From positions 1,550,001 through 1,614,000 of the forward strand of contig NZ_CP046072.1 of NCBI RefSeq assembly GCF_017357825.1: 64,000 nucleotides of DNA. Reading direction: 5' to 3'. The translations under genes and the position numbers were made by a program. This stretch comes from Sulfurimonas aquatica (GTDB taxonomy: Bacteria; Campylobacterota; Campylobacteria; Campylobacterales; Sulfurimonadaceae). This document shows positions 42,650-53,570 of this stretch, piece after piece. The notes under the pieces were generated by a model. The model saw nothing but the letters and a program-made list of their open reading frames with translations, was not told the DNA's origin and did not search any database. Each line of letters opens with the position of its first letter. Positions within the stretch are counted from its first letter, which is position 1.

Positions 42650-45600
42650 TTACATTCCTATAATATCTACAGACTCATTTCCATCAAGCGCTGCAATAAT
42701 TTTACTATCTACTCTAATGGCAGAATCAAGCACTACGTTATGTAGTTTTGAGATAATGGTAATGCTAAGAGGTCGATTACCTGGATTTTGTCTGATAAGA
42801 GCATAGAGTTTTTCTAAAACTTCTATATCAGAGTCTAAACGCACAGAGAGACTAATTGGTTCAGGTGGTTTTTCTTGTACCTCTTTTTTAACTTTTTTTG
42901 TCTCTTTTTTCGCCTCTTTAAGCGTCATAATCTTACTCACGTTAATTCTTGGACCAAAGTCCGTATGAGTTATCCTACCTTTAAACGCGATAGGTTCCTC
43001 TTTATCCATCTGTGATAGTTTTTCTAGTTTATCTGAGAAAAGCATAATTTCCATATTTCCATGGAAGTCCATCAAGTCTATTATTCCAAACTGATGTCCT
43101 TTTTTAGAGATTTTAGTAACGACACCTTCAACTTTTCCTATAAAAATAGCTTGAGAGCCATCTTTAACGCTCTCTAACTCTGAACTCATTGTGTAGTTCA
43201 ACTCATCCATTTCTGAGCGAAAATTATCCATAGGGTGACCTGAAACGTAAAAACCTAAGGTATCTTTTTCAAATTCCAAAATCTCTTTAAGTTCATACTC
43301 ATCCGAGTTTTTAAGAACTAGTTTAACGTTTGTAATCTCTTCATCGTCTCCAAATAAAGATCCAACAGCGTTTTTTCTTGCGTCAGATGCTTTTTTAGCA
43401 GTCTCTACTATAAGGTCAATCTGATCAAGCAAGGCTTTTCTAGAGTAGCCAAATCTATCAAATCCACCTGACTTTATACTTGACTCTACGAAGCGTTTAT
43501 TTACTTTTGAAGGGTCTATTCTATTTACAAAGTTCTCTATCGATGTAAACTCACCATCCTCTTCTCGCGTTTCTATAATAGAAATAACAGCTGATTTTCC
43601 AACGCCTTTAATAGCACCCAAACCAAATAGAATGATGTCTCTATCTTCTTTAGTAGTTGCTGAGAACTCTAGGTATGAGTCGTTAACGTCAGGTGGTGAG
43701 AGCTCTATTCCCATTCTTTTAACTTCATCTATGTAACGCACGACTTTTTCGGTGTTGTCTTTATCTGACGTTAAAAGCGCCGCCATAAACTCATTTGGAT
43801 AGTAAGTCTTGAGCCATGCCGTTTGAAACGTAACCATTGCGTAAGCCGCTGAGTGAGATTTATTAAAACCATACCCTGCAAACTTTTCAATCAAGTCAAA
43901 TAATTTACTTGCCTCTTGATAAGGATGTCCCTGCTTCGCTGCACCCTCACTAAACTCCGCATTATAAGTTGCCATATCTTTTTTCTTACCCATGGCACGA
44001 CGAATAATGTCTGAGTAACCAAGAGAGAAACCGCCAACGTGCTGAACAATCTGCATAACTTGCTCTTGGTAAACGATGACTCCATAGGTATTTTCAAGGA
44101 TTGGCTTCATTACGTCAAACGTGTATTCAATAGCTTCACGACCATGCTTACGTTCGATGAAACTATCAAGCATTCCAGACTCCATCGGTCCTGGTCTATA
44201 GAGTGCCAAGACCGCAATCAAGTCCTCAAAATTATCTGGTTTAAGACGACGATTTAGATCTTGCATACCCGAGGACTCTATCTGAAACATTCCAACAGTC
44301 TCACCGGTACGTATAACCTCATAAACGCGAGGGTCGTTCTCATCTATCTCATGCCATACCACGTCTTTGTCGTAACGGCGTTTGATAAGCTTTATGGCGT
44401 TATCGATTACGTCAAGAGTCTTCAGCCCTAGGAAGTCAAACTTGATAAGATCAACATCTTCGAGATAGTTTAGGGAGTACTGCGTTACAAAAGTCGTCTC
44501 ACCCGATGGTTTATAGATTGGCGTTTTATACCATAGCTCTTCATTGGATATTACAACGCCAGCGGCATGAATACCAGAGTTGCGTTTAAGACCTTCTAGT
44601 TTTTTTGCAAACTCCCAAACCCTTTTAGCGTTTGCGTCTTCACTTATTAACTCTTGTATCTTTGGCTCTTTTTGAAAAGCTCCATCAATAAACTCACCTT
44701 TTTTCTCTTTGCCATTTAAAGTGATTCCCAGTTCATCAGGAATAAGCTTTGCCATCTTATCTGCTTGAGAGAGCGGCATGTCTAAAACGCGAGCAACATC
44801 ACGGATAACTCCCTTAGCTAGGAGTGATCCAAAGGTTATGATTTGAGCAACTTGATTACGGCCATATTTTTCAACAACATAGTCTATAACTTCCCCACGA
44901 CGAGCTTGCATAAAGTCCATATCGATATCGGGCATACTTACACGTTCAGGATTTAAAAAACGCTCAAAGAGCAGATCATACTTCATCGGGTCAATATCGG
45001 TGATATCGAGTGAAAAAGCAACAAGACTACCAGCTGCGGAGCCACGTCCCGGCCCAACAGCTATGCCCATCTCTTTTGCGACCTTAACAAAATCCCAAAC
45101 GATAAGCATATAGCCAGGGAACTTCATAGAGTTGATGATATCCATCTCAAACTCTAAACGCTCACGATACTCCTGATGGCGCTCTTGGGGAACTATTTTA
45201 AGACGGTTTTCAAGTCCGCGTTTACAGCAAAACGTAAAGTACTCCGCATCATTTTTATCTATAGCGGAAAACCATGTTTTTTTATCTTTTTCAGTTGCGT
45301 CCGCTGGCAGAGGAGCGTCATCGGCATGGTCTATTATTAAACCATCTTTTGCGGCATATTCTGGAGTAAATTTAAAGTTAGGCGGAATTGGCTCTTTTAC
45401 CGTAAGGGCAAAATCTTCTACTTTATTTACAATCTCTTGAGTATGTTCTATCGCCTCAGGAATATCAGCGAAGATTCTAGCCATCTGCTCTGGAGACTTG
45501 AGATAAAACTCATGTACGGAGTGACGCATGCGATTTGGATCGTCATAGAGTTTATTCATCCCAATACACATAAACGCCTCATGATACTGCGCGTCGTTTG

Positions 45601-46261
45601 GAAAGGTATAGTGAGTGTCATTTGTTGCGACAACTTTTATGCCAGTCTCGCGTGATATTTTCAAAATCTGATCATCTATAAAAAGTTGATCCCCTATTCC
45701 ATGACGCATCAGTTCAAGATAAAAATCATCTCCAAATATATCTTGATACTCTCGCGCCACTGCAAGCGCTCCATCATAACCCAAGGCGCCATTTTTGACG
45801 TTTCGCTCATTTTGAAGATTTAAGTGCCAGTTCACTTCCCCTTGAAGACAAGCAGAGGTACAGATAAGTCCTTCACTATGTTCTCGAAGCTCTTTTTTAT
45901 TGATACGTGGGAAGTAGTAAAATCCCTCGATAAACGCTTTAGAAGAGAGATACATAAGGTTCTCGTAGCCCTTCTTATTTTTAGCATACAAACAGATATG
46001 AAAACGCTGTTTTGTGCTCTTATCGCCTAAGGTGTCACCATTATGAATATATCCTTCCATCCCTATAATAGGCTTAATTCCAGCAGCACTCATCTGCTGA
46101 TAAAAGTCTATGGCGCCGAACATATTTCCATGGTCAGTCATAGCGACAGAAGTCATTCCAAGCTCTTTAACTCTTGTAACAAGGTTAGTTAGTTTGTTGG
46201 CTCCATCGAGGAGTGAATATTCGGTATGAAGATGTAAATGGGTGAAGGGTTGTGCACTCAA
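42650..46261 (-). CDS. dnaE: DNA polymerase III alpha subunit
   Basis: The replicative polymerase, 1203 aa. An N-terminal PHP domain (FTHLHLHTEYSLLDGA) is followed by the palm with GPGRGSAAGSLVAF and the catalytic PDIDMDF, the beta-binding and finger regions (AGYGFNKSHSAAYAMV), a helix-hairpin-helix and an OB fold near residue 1020 (AIFIGKVEGVVTKISKKG). The start is TTG at 46261 with AAGG upstream; no better ATG lies nearby. It heads the dnaE-apeB-flgS run. Confidence 0.95.
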   Translation of the reverse strand: MSAQPFTHLHLHTEYSLLDGANKLTNLVTRVKELGMTSVAMTDHGNMFGAIDFYQQMSAAGIKPIIGMEGYIHNGDTLGDKSTKQRFHICLYAKNKKGYENLMYLSSKAFIEGFYYFPRINKKELREHSEGLICTSACLQGEVNWHLNLQNERNVKNGALGYDGALAVAREYQDIFGDDFYLELMRHGIGDQLFIDDQILKISRETGIKVVATNDTHYTFPNDAQYHEAFMCIGMNKLYDDPNRMRHSVHEFYLKSPEQMARIFADIPEAIEHTQEIVNKVEDFALTVKEPIPPNFKFTPEYAAKDGLIIDHADDAPLPADATEKDKKTWFSAIDKNDAEYFTFCCKRGLENRLKIVPQERHQEYRERLEFEMDIINSMKFPGYMLIVWDFVKVAKEMGIAVGPGRGSAAGSLVAFSLDITDIDPMKYDLLFERFLNPERVSMPDIDMDFMQARRGEVIDYVVEKYGRNQVAQIITFGSLLAKGVIRDVARVLDMPLSQADKMAKLIPDELGITLNGKEKKGEFIDGAFQKEPKIQELISEDANAKRVWEFAKKLEGLKRNSGIHAAGVVISNEELWYKTPIYKPSGETTFVTQYSLNYLEDVDLIKFDFLGLKTLDVIDNAIKLIKRRYDKDVVWHEIDENDPRVYEVIRTGETVGMFQIESSGMQDLNRRLKPDNFEDLIAVLALYRPGPMESGMLDSFIERKHGREAIEYTFDVMKPILENTYGVIVYQEQVMQIVQHVGGFSLGYSDIIRRAMGKKKDMATYNAEFSEGAAKQGHPYQEASKLFDLIEKFAGYGFNKSHSAAYAMVTFQTAWLKTYYPNEFMAALLTSDKDNTEKVVRYIDEVKRMGIELSPPDVNDSYLEFSATTKEDRDIILFGLGAIKGVGKSAVISIIETREEDGEFTSIENFVNRIDPSKVNKRFVESSIKSGGFDRFGYSRKALLDQIDLIVETAKKASDARKNAVGSLFGDDEEITNVKLVLKNSDEYELKEILEFEKDTLGFYVSGHPMDNFRSEMDELNYTMSSELESVKDGSQAIFIGKVEGVVTKISKKGHQFGIIDLMDFHGNMEIMLFSDKLEKLSQMDKEEPIAFKGRITHTDFGPRINVSKIMTLKEAKKETKKVKKEVQEKPPEPISLSVRLDSDIEVLEKLYALIRQNPGNRPLSITIISKLHNVVLDSAIRVDSKIIAALDGNESVDIIGM

Positions 46262-46284
46262 AATAATGACCTTATATATATAAT

Positions 46285-46302
46285 ATTATAAAAGTGATTA
46301 TA
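46285..46302 (-). promoter_or_regulatory. two TATAAT boxes upstream of dnaE
   Basis: On the - strand TATAAT occurs at 46302-46297 and 46290-46285, 24-41 bases before the TTG start, in an AT-rich stretch. Either could be the -10 box for dnaE. Confidence 0.4.
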
Positions 46303-46365
46303 GTGGATTTGTCTTAAAAAAAAGTATACTCACTTTGGGTTTCATGAGATATTCATAAAGAGTTC

Positions 46366-46395
46366 AAAGGGAGTAACTAAAAAGTCGCTCCCTTT
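46366..46395 (-). terminator. terminator-like hairpin after efp
   Basis: Arms AAAGGGAG and CTCCCTTT enclose a 14-base loop, 38 bases after the efp stop. The following - strand sequence has only a short T run, so termination strength is uncertain. The 172-base gap up to dnaE holds no gene. Confidence 0.5.
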
Positions 46396-46433
46396 ATCAT
46401 TGTTCTATTTCTATAAAAAAATTAAAAATCTAC

Positions 46434-47000
46434 TTATTTAACTTTTCCTAAAAACTCACAATCTGCGGTATTTACTTTTATGAGATCACCCTCTAAAACA
46501 TGGTAAGGTACTTGTACAACAGCACCAGTCTCAAGCGTAGCTGGTTTTTTACTTCCACTTGAAGTATCACCTTTAAAGTTTGGTGGTGTTTCAGTAATGA
46601 TAAGTTCCATAGTCTCTGGCGGTTGTACTGAGATAGCTTGATCTCTAAAGAAGATCATCTCTACGTTTGTTCCGTCTTTTAACCATTTAGCCGCATCATC
46701 GCATGCATCATACTCAAGACCTAACTGGTCGTATGTTTCATTATCCATGAATTGGTACATTTCACCATCATCGTAAAGATACTGCATAGTTTTAAAGTCA
46801 ATTATAGGCACTTCAAACTTATCTCCAGCATGAACAGTTTTTTCAACCACTTTACCGTTTAAAAAACTCTTCATTTTCATACGTACAAATGCTGCACCTT
46901 TACCTGGTTTTACATGTTGAAATTCTACGATTTTGTATGGTACTTCGCCTACGATTAAACGTACACCTTTTTTGATATCACTCATTCCGATAGTTGCCAT
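46434..47000 (-). CDS. efp: Translation elongation factor P
   Basis: EF-P relieves ribosome stalling at polyproline. The 188-aa protein has three beta domains. The modifiable lysine lies in the loop HVKPGKGAAFVRMK, and the C-terminal signature region is ITETPPNFKGDTSSGSKKPA. Length is standard. It is transcribed divergently from tgt from a 96-base shared promoter region. Confidence 0.96.
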   Translation of the reverse strand: MATIGMSDIKKGVRLIVGEVPYKIVEFQHVKPGKGAAFVRMKMKSFLNGKVVEKTVHAGDKFEVPIIDFKTMQYLYDDGEMYQFMDNETYDQLGLEYDACDDAAKWLKDGTNVEMIFFRDQAISVQPPETMELIITETPPNFKGDTSSGSKKPATLETGAVVQVPYHVLEGDLIKVNTADCEFLGKVK

Positions 47001-47034
47001 TAGGTCACCTTGATAAAATATTTACCCCGATTTT

Positions 47035-47040
47035 ACTATA
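47035..47040 (-). promoter_or_regulatory. -10 box of efp
   Basis: TATAGT on the - strand, 35 bases before the efp ATG; AAGGTGACC is the ribosome binding site. Confidence 0.45.
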
Positions 47041-47051
47041 AAGGTACTTAG

Positions 47052-48613
<1,562 letters not shown>

Positions 48614-48669
48614 TTCATAAGTATAATTAAGTCTGCCTAAAATATAACTTCATCTTATTTCATAATTTT

Positions 48670-49872
48670 TTATATAGTTACATTAACTCTAGAGACAAGA
48701 CCACTTAACTCTTGATTGTTATAGAGTGAACCTATATCTTTTAGGACTTCACTTACTTTTGTATCAAAAAGAATTAAATCAGCTTTTTGGCCCACTTCAA
48801 TACTTCCCGCAAGAAGTTTTATGCTCTGAGCAGGATTTCTAGAAGTCATCTGAAGTAATTCACTCATACTAATTAGTCCCGATTTTACAAGTTTCGTATA
48901 ATAGAGTGGAAGAGCATAAGCTAAGCCGGTACAACCATATGCCGCATCATAAAACGCCACTTCTTTATTTACTGGAGAAGATGGTTGATGCAGTGTTGTC
49001 AAAATATCTATATCTCCATTTTTAAGAGCTTCTTGAAGTTTTAGCATATCTTCATGACAAGCAAGTGGTGGGTCAAGTTTTGCCATTGTGTTAAATCCCT
49101 CACAAGCCTCATCAGAGTTTATAATATGATGAATAGAGACTTCACAGCTTACTTTTACACCCTCTTTTTTAGCCTTTGCGATTAGCTCAACTGAACGCGG
49201 AGACGCTATAGCTTTAAAGAGTATCTTAATATCAAAATATTTAGCTATCTCTATCATACGAGAGACATGAAGTACTTCGCTAAGCTCAGGTATGCCTGCT
49301 AGCCCTAGCTTTGAGCTAACGTCTCCATCGAGCATAACTCCTGCGTTTATTAAAGAGTTGTCTTCAGCCTTACAAAAAATAGTCACATCGTACATCTTTG
49401 CATACTCCGCAATTTTAATGGCGATGTTATTTTTTGCAATGGTGCTCATAAAAGGAGCGACTACACCTTTTTTAAGAAGTATCGCGATGTTAGAGAGCGT
49501 CATATCCTCTTTTAAGGCATTTAGCATGAGGTCTATTTTCACGCCGTCTACACCACTAATACCATGTTGCGCAAACTCTAAAACTACTTCATTATCAATA
49601 GCGGGAGTTGAATCTGCGTTTAATATGATATGCCCTACTCCACCATGCTTAGCTTCCTCAGATATTGCTAGTATATTTTTGGCGTTTAATTGAGAGTCGA
49701 GAACTCTTACATTTGTATCTACAAGTGATGGAAGAAGATAAGCACCCTTAGCGTCTAAAATCTCATCCGATTCTAAATTGTGACCTATCTTTGTTATAAG
49801 ACCATTTTCTATGAGAACGTCAACTTCTTTTTCCCCGTTAACATCACATACAACTGCATTTGATATAACCAT
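48670..49872 (-). CDS. Dihydroorotase-like protein, probably non-catalytic (PyrC' / PyrX type)
   Basis: A 400-aa amidohydrolase-fold protein aligned with dihydroorotase along its full length. The metal-binding His-x-His is replaced: LLPSLVDTNVRVLD at residues 46-59 has no histidine where active enzymes have DxHVHxR. The later Asp motif (TDHAPH in active enzymes) reads TTLHQPSS. A conserved His remains in EVSIHHII. Inactive dihydroorotase paralogues are known to bind and stabilise aspartate transcarbamoylase (PyrB), which is the best guess here. A true PyrC should be elsewhere. It is divergent from lpxB. Confidence 0.85.
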   Translation of the reverse strand: MVISNAVVCDVNGEKEVDVLIENGLITKIGHNLESDEILDAKGAYLLPSLVDTNVRVLDSQLNAKNILAISEEAKHGGVGHIILNADSTPAIDNEVVLEFAQHGISGVDGVKIDLMLNALKEDMTLSNIAILLKKGVVAPFMSTIAKNNIAIKIAEYAKMYDVTIFCKAEDNSLINAGVMLDGDVSSKLGLAGIPELSEVLHVSRMIEIAKYFDIKILFKAIASPRSVELIAKAKKEGVKVSCEVSIHHIINSDEACEGFNTMAKLDPPLACHEDMLKLQEALKNGDIDILTTLHQPSSPVNKEVAFYDAAYGCTGLAYALPLYYTKLVKSGLISMSELLQMTSRNPAQSIKLLAGSIEVGQKADLILFDTKVSEVLKDIGSLYNNQELSGLVSRVNVTI

Positions 49873-49889
49873 TTTAAGACCACCTTCGA

Positions 49890-49895
49890 TATAAT
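49890..49895 (+). promoter_or_regulatory. -10 box of lpxB
   Basis: TATAAT lies 26 bases before the lpxB ATG; AGGA at 49912-49915 is the ribosome binding site. It overlaps the region used by the divergent promoter. Confidence 0.5.
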
Positions 49896-49901
49896 GTTGT
49901 A

Positions 49902-49907
49902 ATTATA
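49902..49907 (-). promoter_or_regulatory. -10 box of the pyrC-like gene
   Basis: TATAAT on the - strand, 30 bases before the start of the dihydroorotase-like gene; AAGGTGG precedes its ATG. The two outward promoters are interleaved in a 48-base gap, so they may exclude each other. Confidence 0.45.
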
Positions 49908-49920
49908 GCATAGGATTTTC

Positions 49921-50964
49921 ATGAAGATTTTAGTATCTGCACTTGAGCACTCGGCAAACGTTCACCTTAAATCTTTAAAACAAGAACTCAGTAGTGATGT
50001 CGAGTTTATCGGTATATTTGACTCTGAACTTGGCGACTCCATCATTGACTTAAGAGCTTTAGCCATAATGGGTTTTGTAGATGCAATGAAAAAGCTTCGT
50101 TTCTTTTTTAAACTCAATACTCAGATGCTAGAACTTGCAAAAGACGTAGATAAGATTTTGCTCATAGACTCATCTGGTTTCAACCTTCCACTTGCAAAAA
50201 AAATAAAAAAGAAATACCCACATAAAGAGATAATCTACTACATTCTACCTCAAGCTTGGGCATGGAAGAAAAAACGCATACCTATACTTGAGAGGACTAT
50301 AGACCATTTAGCTTCCATCTTACCTTTTGAGTCTGACTACTACTCTAAAGATGCTCATATAGAGTATGTAGGGCATCCTCTACTTGACCAAATAAAAGAG
50401 TTTAAACAATCAATCAATAAAGATGTAAAAGAAGTCGCGTTTATGCCAGGGAGTAGAAAGGGCGAGATAAAAAAACTGATGCCAATCTTTTTAGAACTTA
50501 TAGATATTCTTGACATAAACGCCACTATCATCATTCCAAAGCATTTCAGCAGCCAAGATATAAAAGAGTTATATGGAGATATTGATGGGATTAAAATCTC
50601 CAATGAGCCACATAAAACACTTCTAGAGTCTGACTTTGCTTTTATATGCAGTGGTACAGCTACTCTTGAAGCAGCGCTTATTGGAGTGCCTTTTATTTTA
50701 AGCTATGTTGCTAAACCGCTAGATTATTTTATAGCTTCGCGTTTAGTAAAGATAGAGTACATAGGCCTAAGTAACATTATGTTTAATCAGTTTAAAAACA
50801 GTACCCTTCATCCTGAGTTTATACAAGAAGATGTAACTGTAAATAATTTGATTCAATCTTTTAATGAGTATGATCGAGAAGAGTTTTTTGAAAAGTCTAA
50901 GGAGCTTAGAGCCTATCTAAAACATGGTAGTTCTAAAAGAGTAGCTCAGATTATAGAGGATTAA
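49921..50964 (+). CDS. lpxB: Lipid-A-disaccharide synthase
   Basis: LpxB joins lipid X and UDP-2,3-diacylglucosamine in lipid A synthesis at the inner face of the cytoplasmic membrane. The 347-aa GT-B (GT19) protein has family motifs IIYYILPQAWAWKKKR, EYVGHPLLDQ, VAFMPGSRKGEIKKLMP and FICSGTATLEAALIGVPFIL. It is slightly shorter than the Escherichia coli enzyme (382 aa), as is common in this phylum. It converges with the helicase-like gene by a four-base overlap. Confidence 0.94.
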   Translation: MKILVSALEHSANVHLKSLKQELSSDVEFIGIFDSELGDSIIDLRALAIMGFVDAMKKLRFFFKLNTQMLELAKDVDKILLIDSSGFNLPLAKKIKKKYPHKEIIYYILPQAWAWKKKRIPILERTIDHLASILPFESDYYSKDAHIEYVGHPLLDQIKEFKQSINKDVKEVAFMPGSRKGEIKKLMPIFLELIDILDINATIIIPKHFSSQDIKELYGDIDGIKISNEPHKTLLESDFAFICSGTATLEAALIGVPFILSYVAKPLDYFIASRLVKIEYIGLSNIMFNQFKNSTLHPEFIQEDVTVNNLIQSFNEYDREEFFEKSKELRAYLKHGSSKRVAQIIED

Positions 50965-51713
50965 GAGTCTGAAGGTTCAGAACTCTCTTCTTTTGGTTTT
51001 CTCGCTTTAATACTTATCTTTTTACCTACTTTTGTTGGAGCGGTGTATCTCTCTTTAGGTTTACCATCATAGCCATGATTTCTCTCTCCACTTTTTCCAG
51101 AAAATATCGCTTTTCCATTTTCATCTTTACCTAAAAACTTATTTGGATCTTTTTTCTTCTTCGCCCATTTATCGTCACCCTCACGTTTAGGTTTGTCAGA
51201 TTTTGGTTTTTTCTCAACAGTCGCATCTTCATGGCGTTTTTTAGCTATCTCTGTTATCTCTTCTTTAGAGAGTTTTTTAACATGTGGTCTTTCAACTTTT
51301 TCTACAACAGGATACTCATAACCCTCAACAACCTCTTGCTTAATCGCACGTCCAAGAAGCATCTCTATCTGATGGAGGTCTCTTTGCTCACTTTGGTCAA
51401 GTAAGATATTTGCTTGCTGTGTAGCCTTAGAAATACGAGCCATATAGACAATGGCTTTTATAGGTAAATCATAGCTGATAAGATACTGACAACTGAGCTC
51501 TTTATCTTTTACTAAATCCTTATCCTCCATAACTTTTATCTCTTTGTTATCTAGTTTATCGATAATATCTTGAGCATTTCCAGAGGTTACAACTAAAATG
51601 TCAAGTTTTTTATCTTGAGCAATAATGTCATTTAAAAGATCCATCTTTTTGTCATTTGGACATTGATATACACGATGGTTGTTAGGTTTGATAGCGATTT
51701 GATTTGATGACAT
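50961..51713 (-). CDS. Degenerate helicase C-terminal-domain protein with basic tail
   Basis: A 250-aa protein. The first 145 residues resemble the second RecA domain of DEAD-box helicases: YQCPNDKKMDLLNDIIAQ, LDILVVTSGNAQDI, YLISYDLPIKAIVYMARI and, after the position of motif VI, LHQIEMLLGRAIKQEVVEGYEYP, which parallels the typical IEKLIKKEIE...V.GF ending. Motif VI HRxGRxGR is lost, and there is no first RecA domain, so it cannot be an ATP-driven helicase. The tail (about residues 150-250) is Lys/Arg/Glu-rich and likely RNA-binding. It is divergent from a complete DEAD-box helicase gene. A ribosome- or degradosome-related accessory role is a guess. Confidence 0.6.
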   Translation of the reverse strand: MSSNQIAIKPNNHRVYQCPNDKKMDLLNDIIAQDKKLDILVVTSGNAQDIIDKLDNKEIKVMEDKDLVKDKELSCQYLISYDLPIKAIVYMARISKATQQANILLDQSEQRDLHQIEMLLGRAIKQEVVEGYEYPVVEKVERPHVKKLSKEEITEIAKKRHEDATVEKKPKSDKPKREGDDKWAKKKKDPNKFLGKDENGKAIFSGKSGERNHGYDGKPKERYTAPTKVGKKISIKARKPKEESSEPSDS

Positions 51714-51754
51714 TAAAGTTCCTCTAAAATATTTGTAAAATTATATCCATAATA

Positions 51755-51769
51755 AGCATAAATTATGCT
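51755..51769. promoter_or_regulatory. 15-bp palindrome between the helicase-like gene and rhlE
   Basis: AGCATAA-A-TTATGCT is a perfect palindrome in the divergent promoter region and overlaps a TATTAT -10-like box (51769-51774) for the + strand gene. It could be an operator. Confidence 0.4.
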
Positions 51770-51832
51770 ATTATGAAGACAAATATAAATCAGACTTCCA
51801 AAGAGAAGTTTATAATTAAAATTAGGAATAAT

Positions 51833-53083
51833 ATGACATTCAAAGATTTGGGGCTAAGTGCTCCTTTACTAAAAGCAATAAGTGAGCAAGGGTATGAAAC
51901 TCCTACACCTATTCAAGAACAAGCAATACCGGTAATACTCGCTAAAAAAGATATTTTAGCTGGAGCACAAACGGGAACTGGAAAAACTGCTGGTTTTACT
52001 CTTCCAATACTAGAACTACTTACAAGATCAAAGCATCAAGATAAAAAACATCAGATAAAAGTACTTATACTTACTCCAACACGCGAACTTGCAGCTCAAG
52101 TGGGAGAGAGCGTAGAACTTTACTCAAAGCATCTTCCATATAAGTCTACCATCATTTTTGGTGGTGTTAAGATAAACCCACAACTTGTAGCACTTAGAAA
52201 AGGCGTTGATATCGTTATAGCAACGCCAGGGCGTCTGCTTGATCATATCTCTCAAAAGAGTATAGACCTAAGCCATGTTGATTATCTTATCCTAGATGAA
52301 GCGGATAGAATGCTTGATATGGGTTTTATTAACGACATAAAAAAAGTTATAGCAGTTATACCTCCACAAAGACAAACGCTACTATTTTCAGCAACGTATT
52401 CTGAAGAGATCAAGAAGCTTTCTAACAAACTTTTAAAGGCTCCTACTCTTATTGAGGTAGCTCGTGCAAACACTTCAAGTGAAATAGTAAAGCAAGCTGT
52501 TTACCCAGTAGATAAAACTCGTAAACGCGAACTACTTACTCACCTTATCAATGAAGGACAGTGGAAACAAGTTCTAGTTTTCACACGTACTAAACATGGT
52601 GCAAATCGTCTAAGTGGTCAACTTGAAACAGATGGCATAACATCAGCGGCTATTCATGGAAACAAGAGTCAAAACGCAAGAACAAAAGCACTTGCTGACT
52701 TTAAAGCTGGAAAAGTAAGAGTTCTTGTTGCAACAGATATAGCTGCACGTGGAATAGACATCGATCATCTACCTCATGTTGTAAATTATGAGCTTCCAAA
52801 TGTAAGTGAGGATTATGTTCACCGTATAGGTAGAACAGGTCGTGCTGGTAATGAGGGTGAAGCTATCTCCCTTGTATGTGTTGATGAAGATGAGTTTTTA
52901 GCGGGCATTGAAAAACTTATTAAAAAAGATATACAAAAAGTGTGGCTTAAAGGTTTTAAACCAGATCCAAGTATAAAAGCGGAACCTATAAATATGGGTG
53001 GAAATCGTGGAGCGAGAAATAAGCCTCGTGGTGGAAATGGTGGAAACCGCAACGGTGGTGGTTCTCAAAGAGGTAGAAGATAA
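51833..53083 (+). CDS. rhlE: DEAD-box RNA helicase, RhlE type
   Basis: An ATP-dependent RNA helicase. Motifs are complete: Q motif with Phe upstream (FKDLGLS...[10 protein letters not shown]), [36 protein letters not shown] and [10 protein letters not shown]. The tail is Gly/Arg/Asn-rich ([20 protein letters not shown]), as in RhlE proteins. The ATG at 51833 (416 aa) was chosen because AGGA lies six bases upstream and a likely -10 box overlaps the earlier in-frame ATG at 51773, which would add 20 residues. Confidence 0.93.
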   Translation: MTFKDLGLSAPLLKAISEQGYETPTPIQEQAIPVILAKKDILAGAQTGTGKTAGFTLPILELLTRSKHQDKKHQIKVLILTPTRELAAQVGESVELYSKHLPYKSTIIFGGVKINPQLVALRKGVDIVIATPGRLLDHISQKSIDLSHVDYLILDEADRMLDMGFINDIKKVIAVIPPQRQTLLFSATYSEEIKKLSNKLLKAPTLIEVARANTSSEIVKQAVYPVDKTRKRELLTHLINEGQWKQVLVFTRTKHGANRLSGQLETDGITSAAIHGNKSQNARTKALADFKAGKVRVLVATDIAARGIDIDHLPHVVNYELPNVSEDYVHRIGRTGRAGNEGEAISLVCVDEDEFLAGIEKLIKKDIQKVWLKGFKPDPSIKAEPINMGGNRGARNKPRGGNGGNRNGGGSQRGRR

Positions 53084-53099
53084 ACTCTTCTACTACCGA

Positions 53100-53567
53100 T
53101 TAGTAATCTCTTACTGGAAGGTAAGCAAAACCTTCATTTTGTCTTTCAATTAGAGCCATAGTAGAGTTTGGAACTATCTTCACAAAACTCATAATATTTT
53201 TTGGATCTAGTTTATGCTTTTTTACTCCAACTCCACACATATAAAACTTCACTCCGTATGTGTCAGCCATAGAAGCAATTCTCTTTTTTAACTCAGAATG
53301 AACTTTAACTAATTCAGTATCATCTTTGTACTTAGTACTTTGAAGATCATTTACAAAAAACCTATAAGAGCCACCATGAATAACCACAGCAACTTCAAAA
53401 TCTTTAAATTGACTCTCAAAATTAGCTTTATTAACTGCTACACCTTTTAAAATATGTTTTTCAAATGTTTCAACTTTTGCAGTTGTCAAATCGAAAACCA
53501 CCTTAGCAGACTCATCATCTCCAAACAAAAAACTAATCAATGCGAACAGAACTAGTAAAGCTTTCAT
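53100..53567 (-). CDS. Exported DsrE/DsrF-like protein in the sox accessory block
   Basis: A 155-aa protein with a signal peptide (MKALLVLFALISFLFG) and a DsrE-like alpha/beta fold: VVFDLTTAKVETFEKHILKG, FEVAVVIHGGSYRFFV and VKFYMCGVGVKKHKL, with the conserved cysteine in MCGVG. Cytoplasmic DsrE proteins carry sulfur on such a cysteine. An exported version beside Sox genes may handle sulfur or polysulfide in the periplasm. It follows the DUF302 gene by 3 bases and is the last gene of the block, converging on rhlE. Confidence 0.75.
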   Translation of the reverse strand: MKALLVLFALISFLFGDDESAKVVFDLTTAKVETFEKHILKGVAVNKANFESQFKDFEVAVVIHGGSYRFFVNDLQSTKYKDDTELVKVHSELKKRIASMADTYGVKFYMCGVGVKKHKLDPKNIMSFVKIVPNSTMALIERQNEGFAYLPVRDY

Positions 53568-53570
53568 ATC

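Noticed and set aside
49292-49693. 133-aa open frame antisense to the dihydroorotase-like gene.
   Set aside because: Composition and position show it is a shadow of the real gene on the other strand.
51773-51832. Earlier ATG for the DEAD-box helicase, adding 20 residues.
   Set aside because: No ribosome binding site, and it coincides with a probable -10 box; the 51833 start has AGGA.
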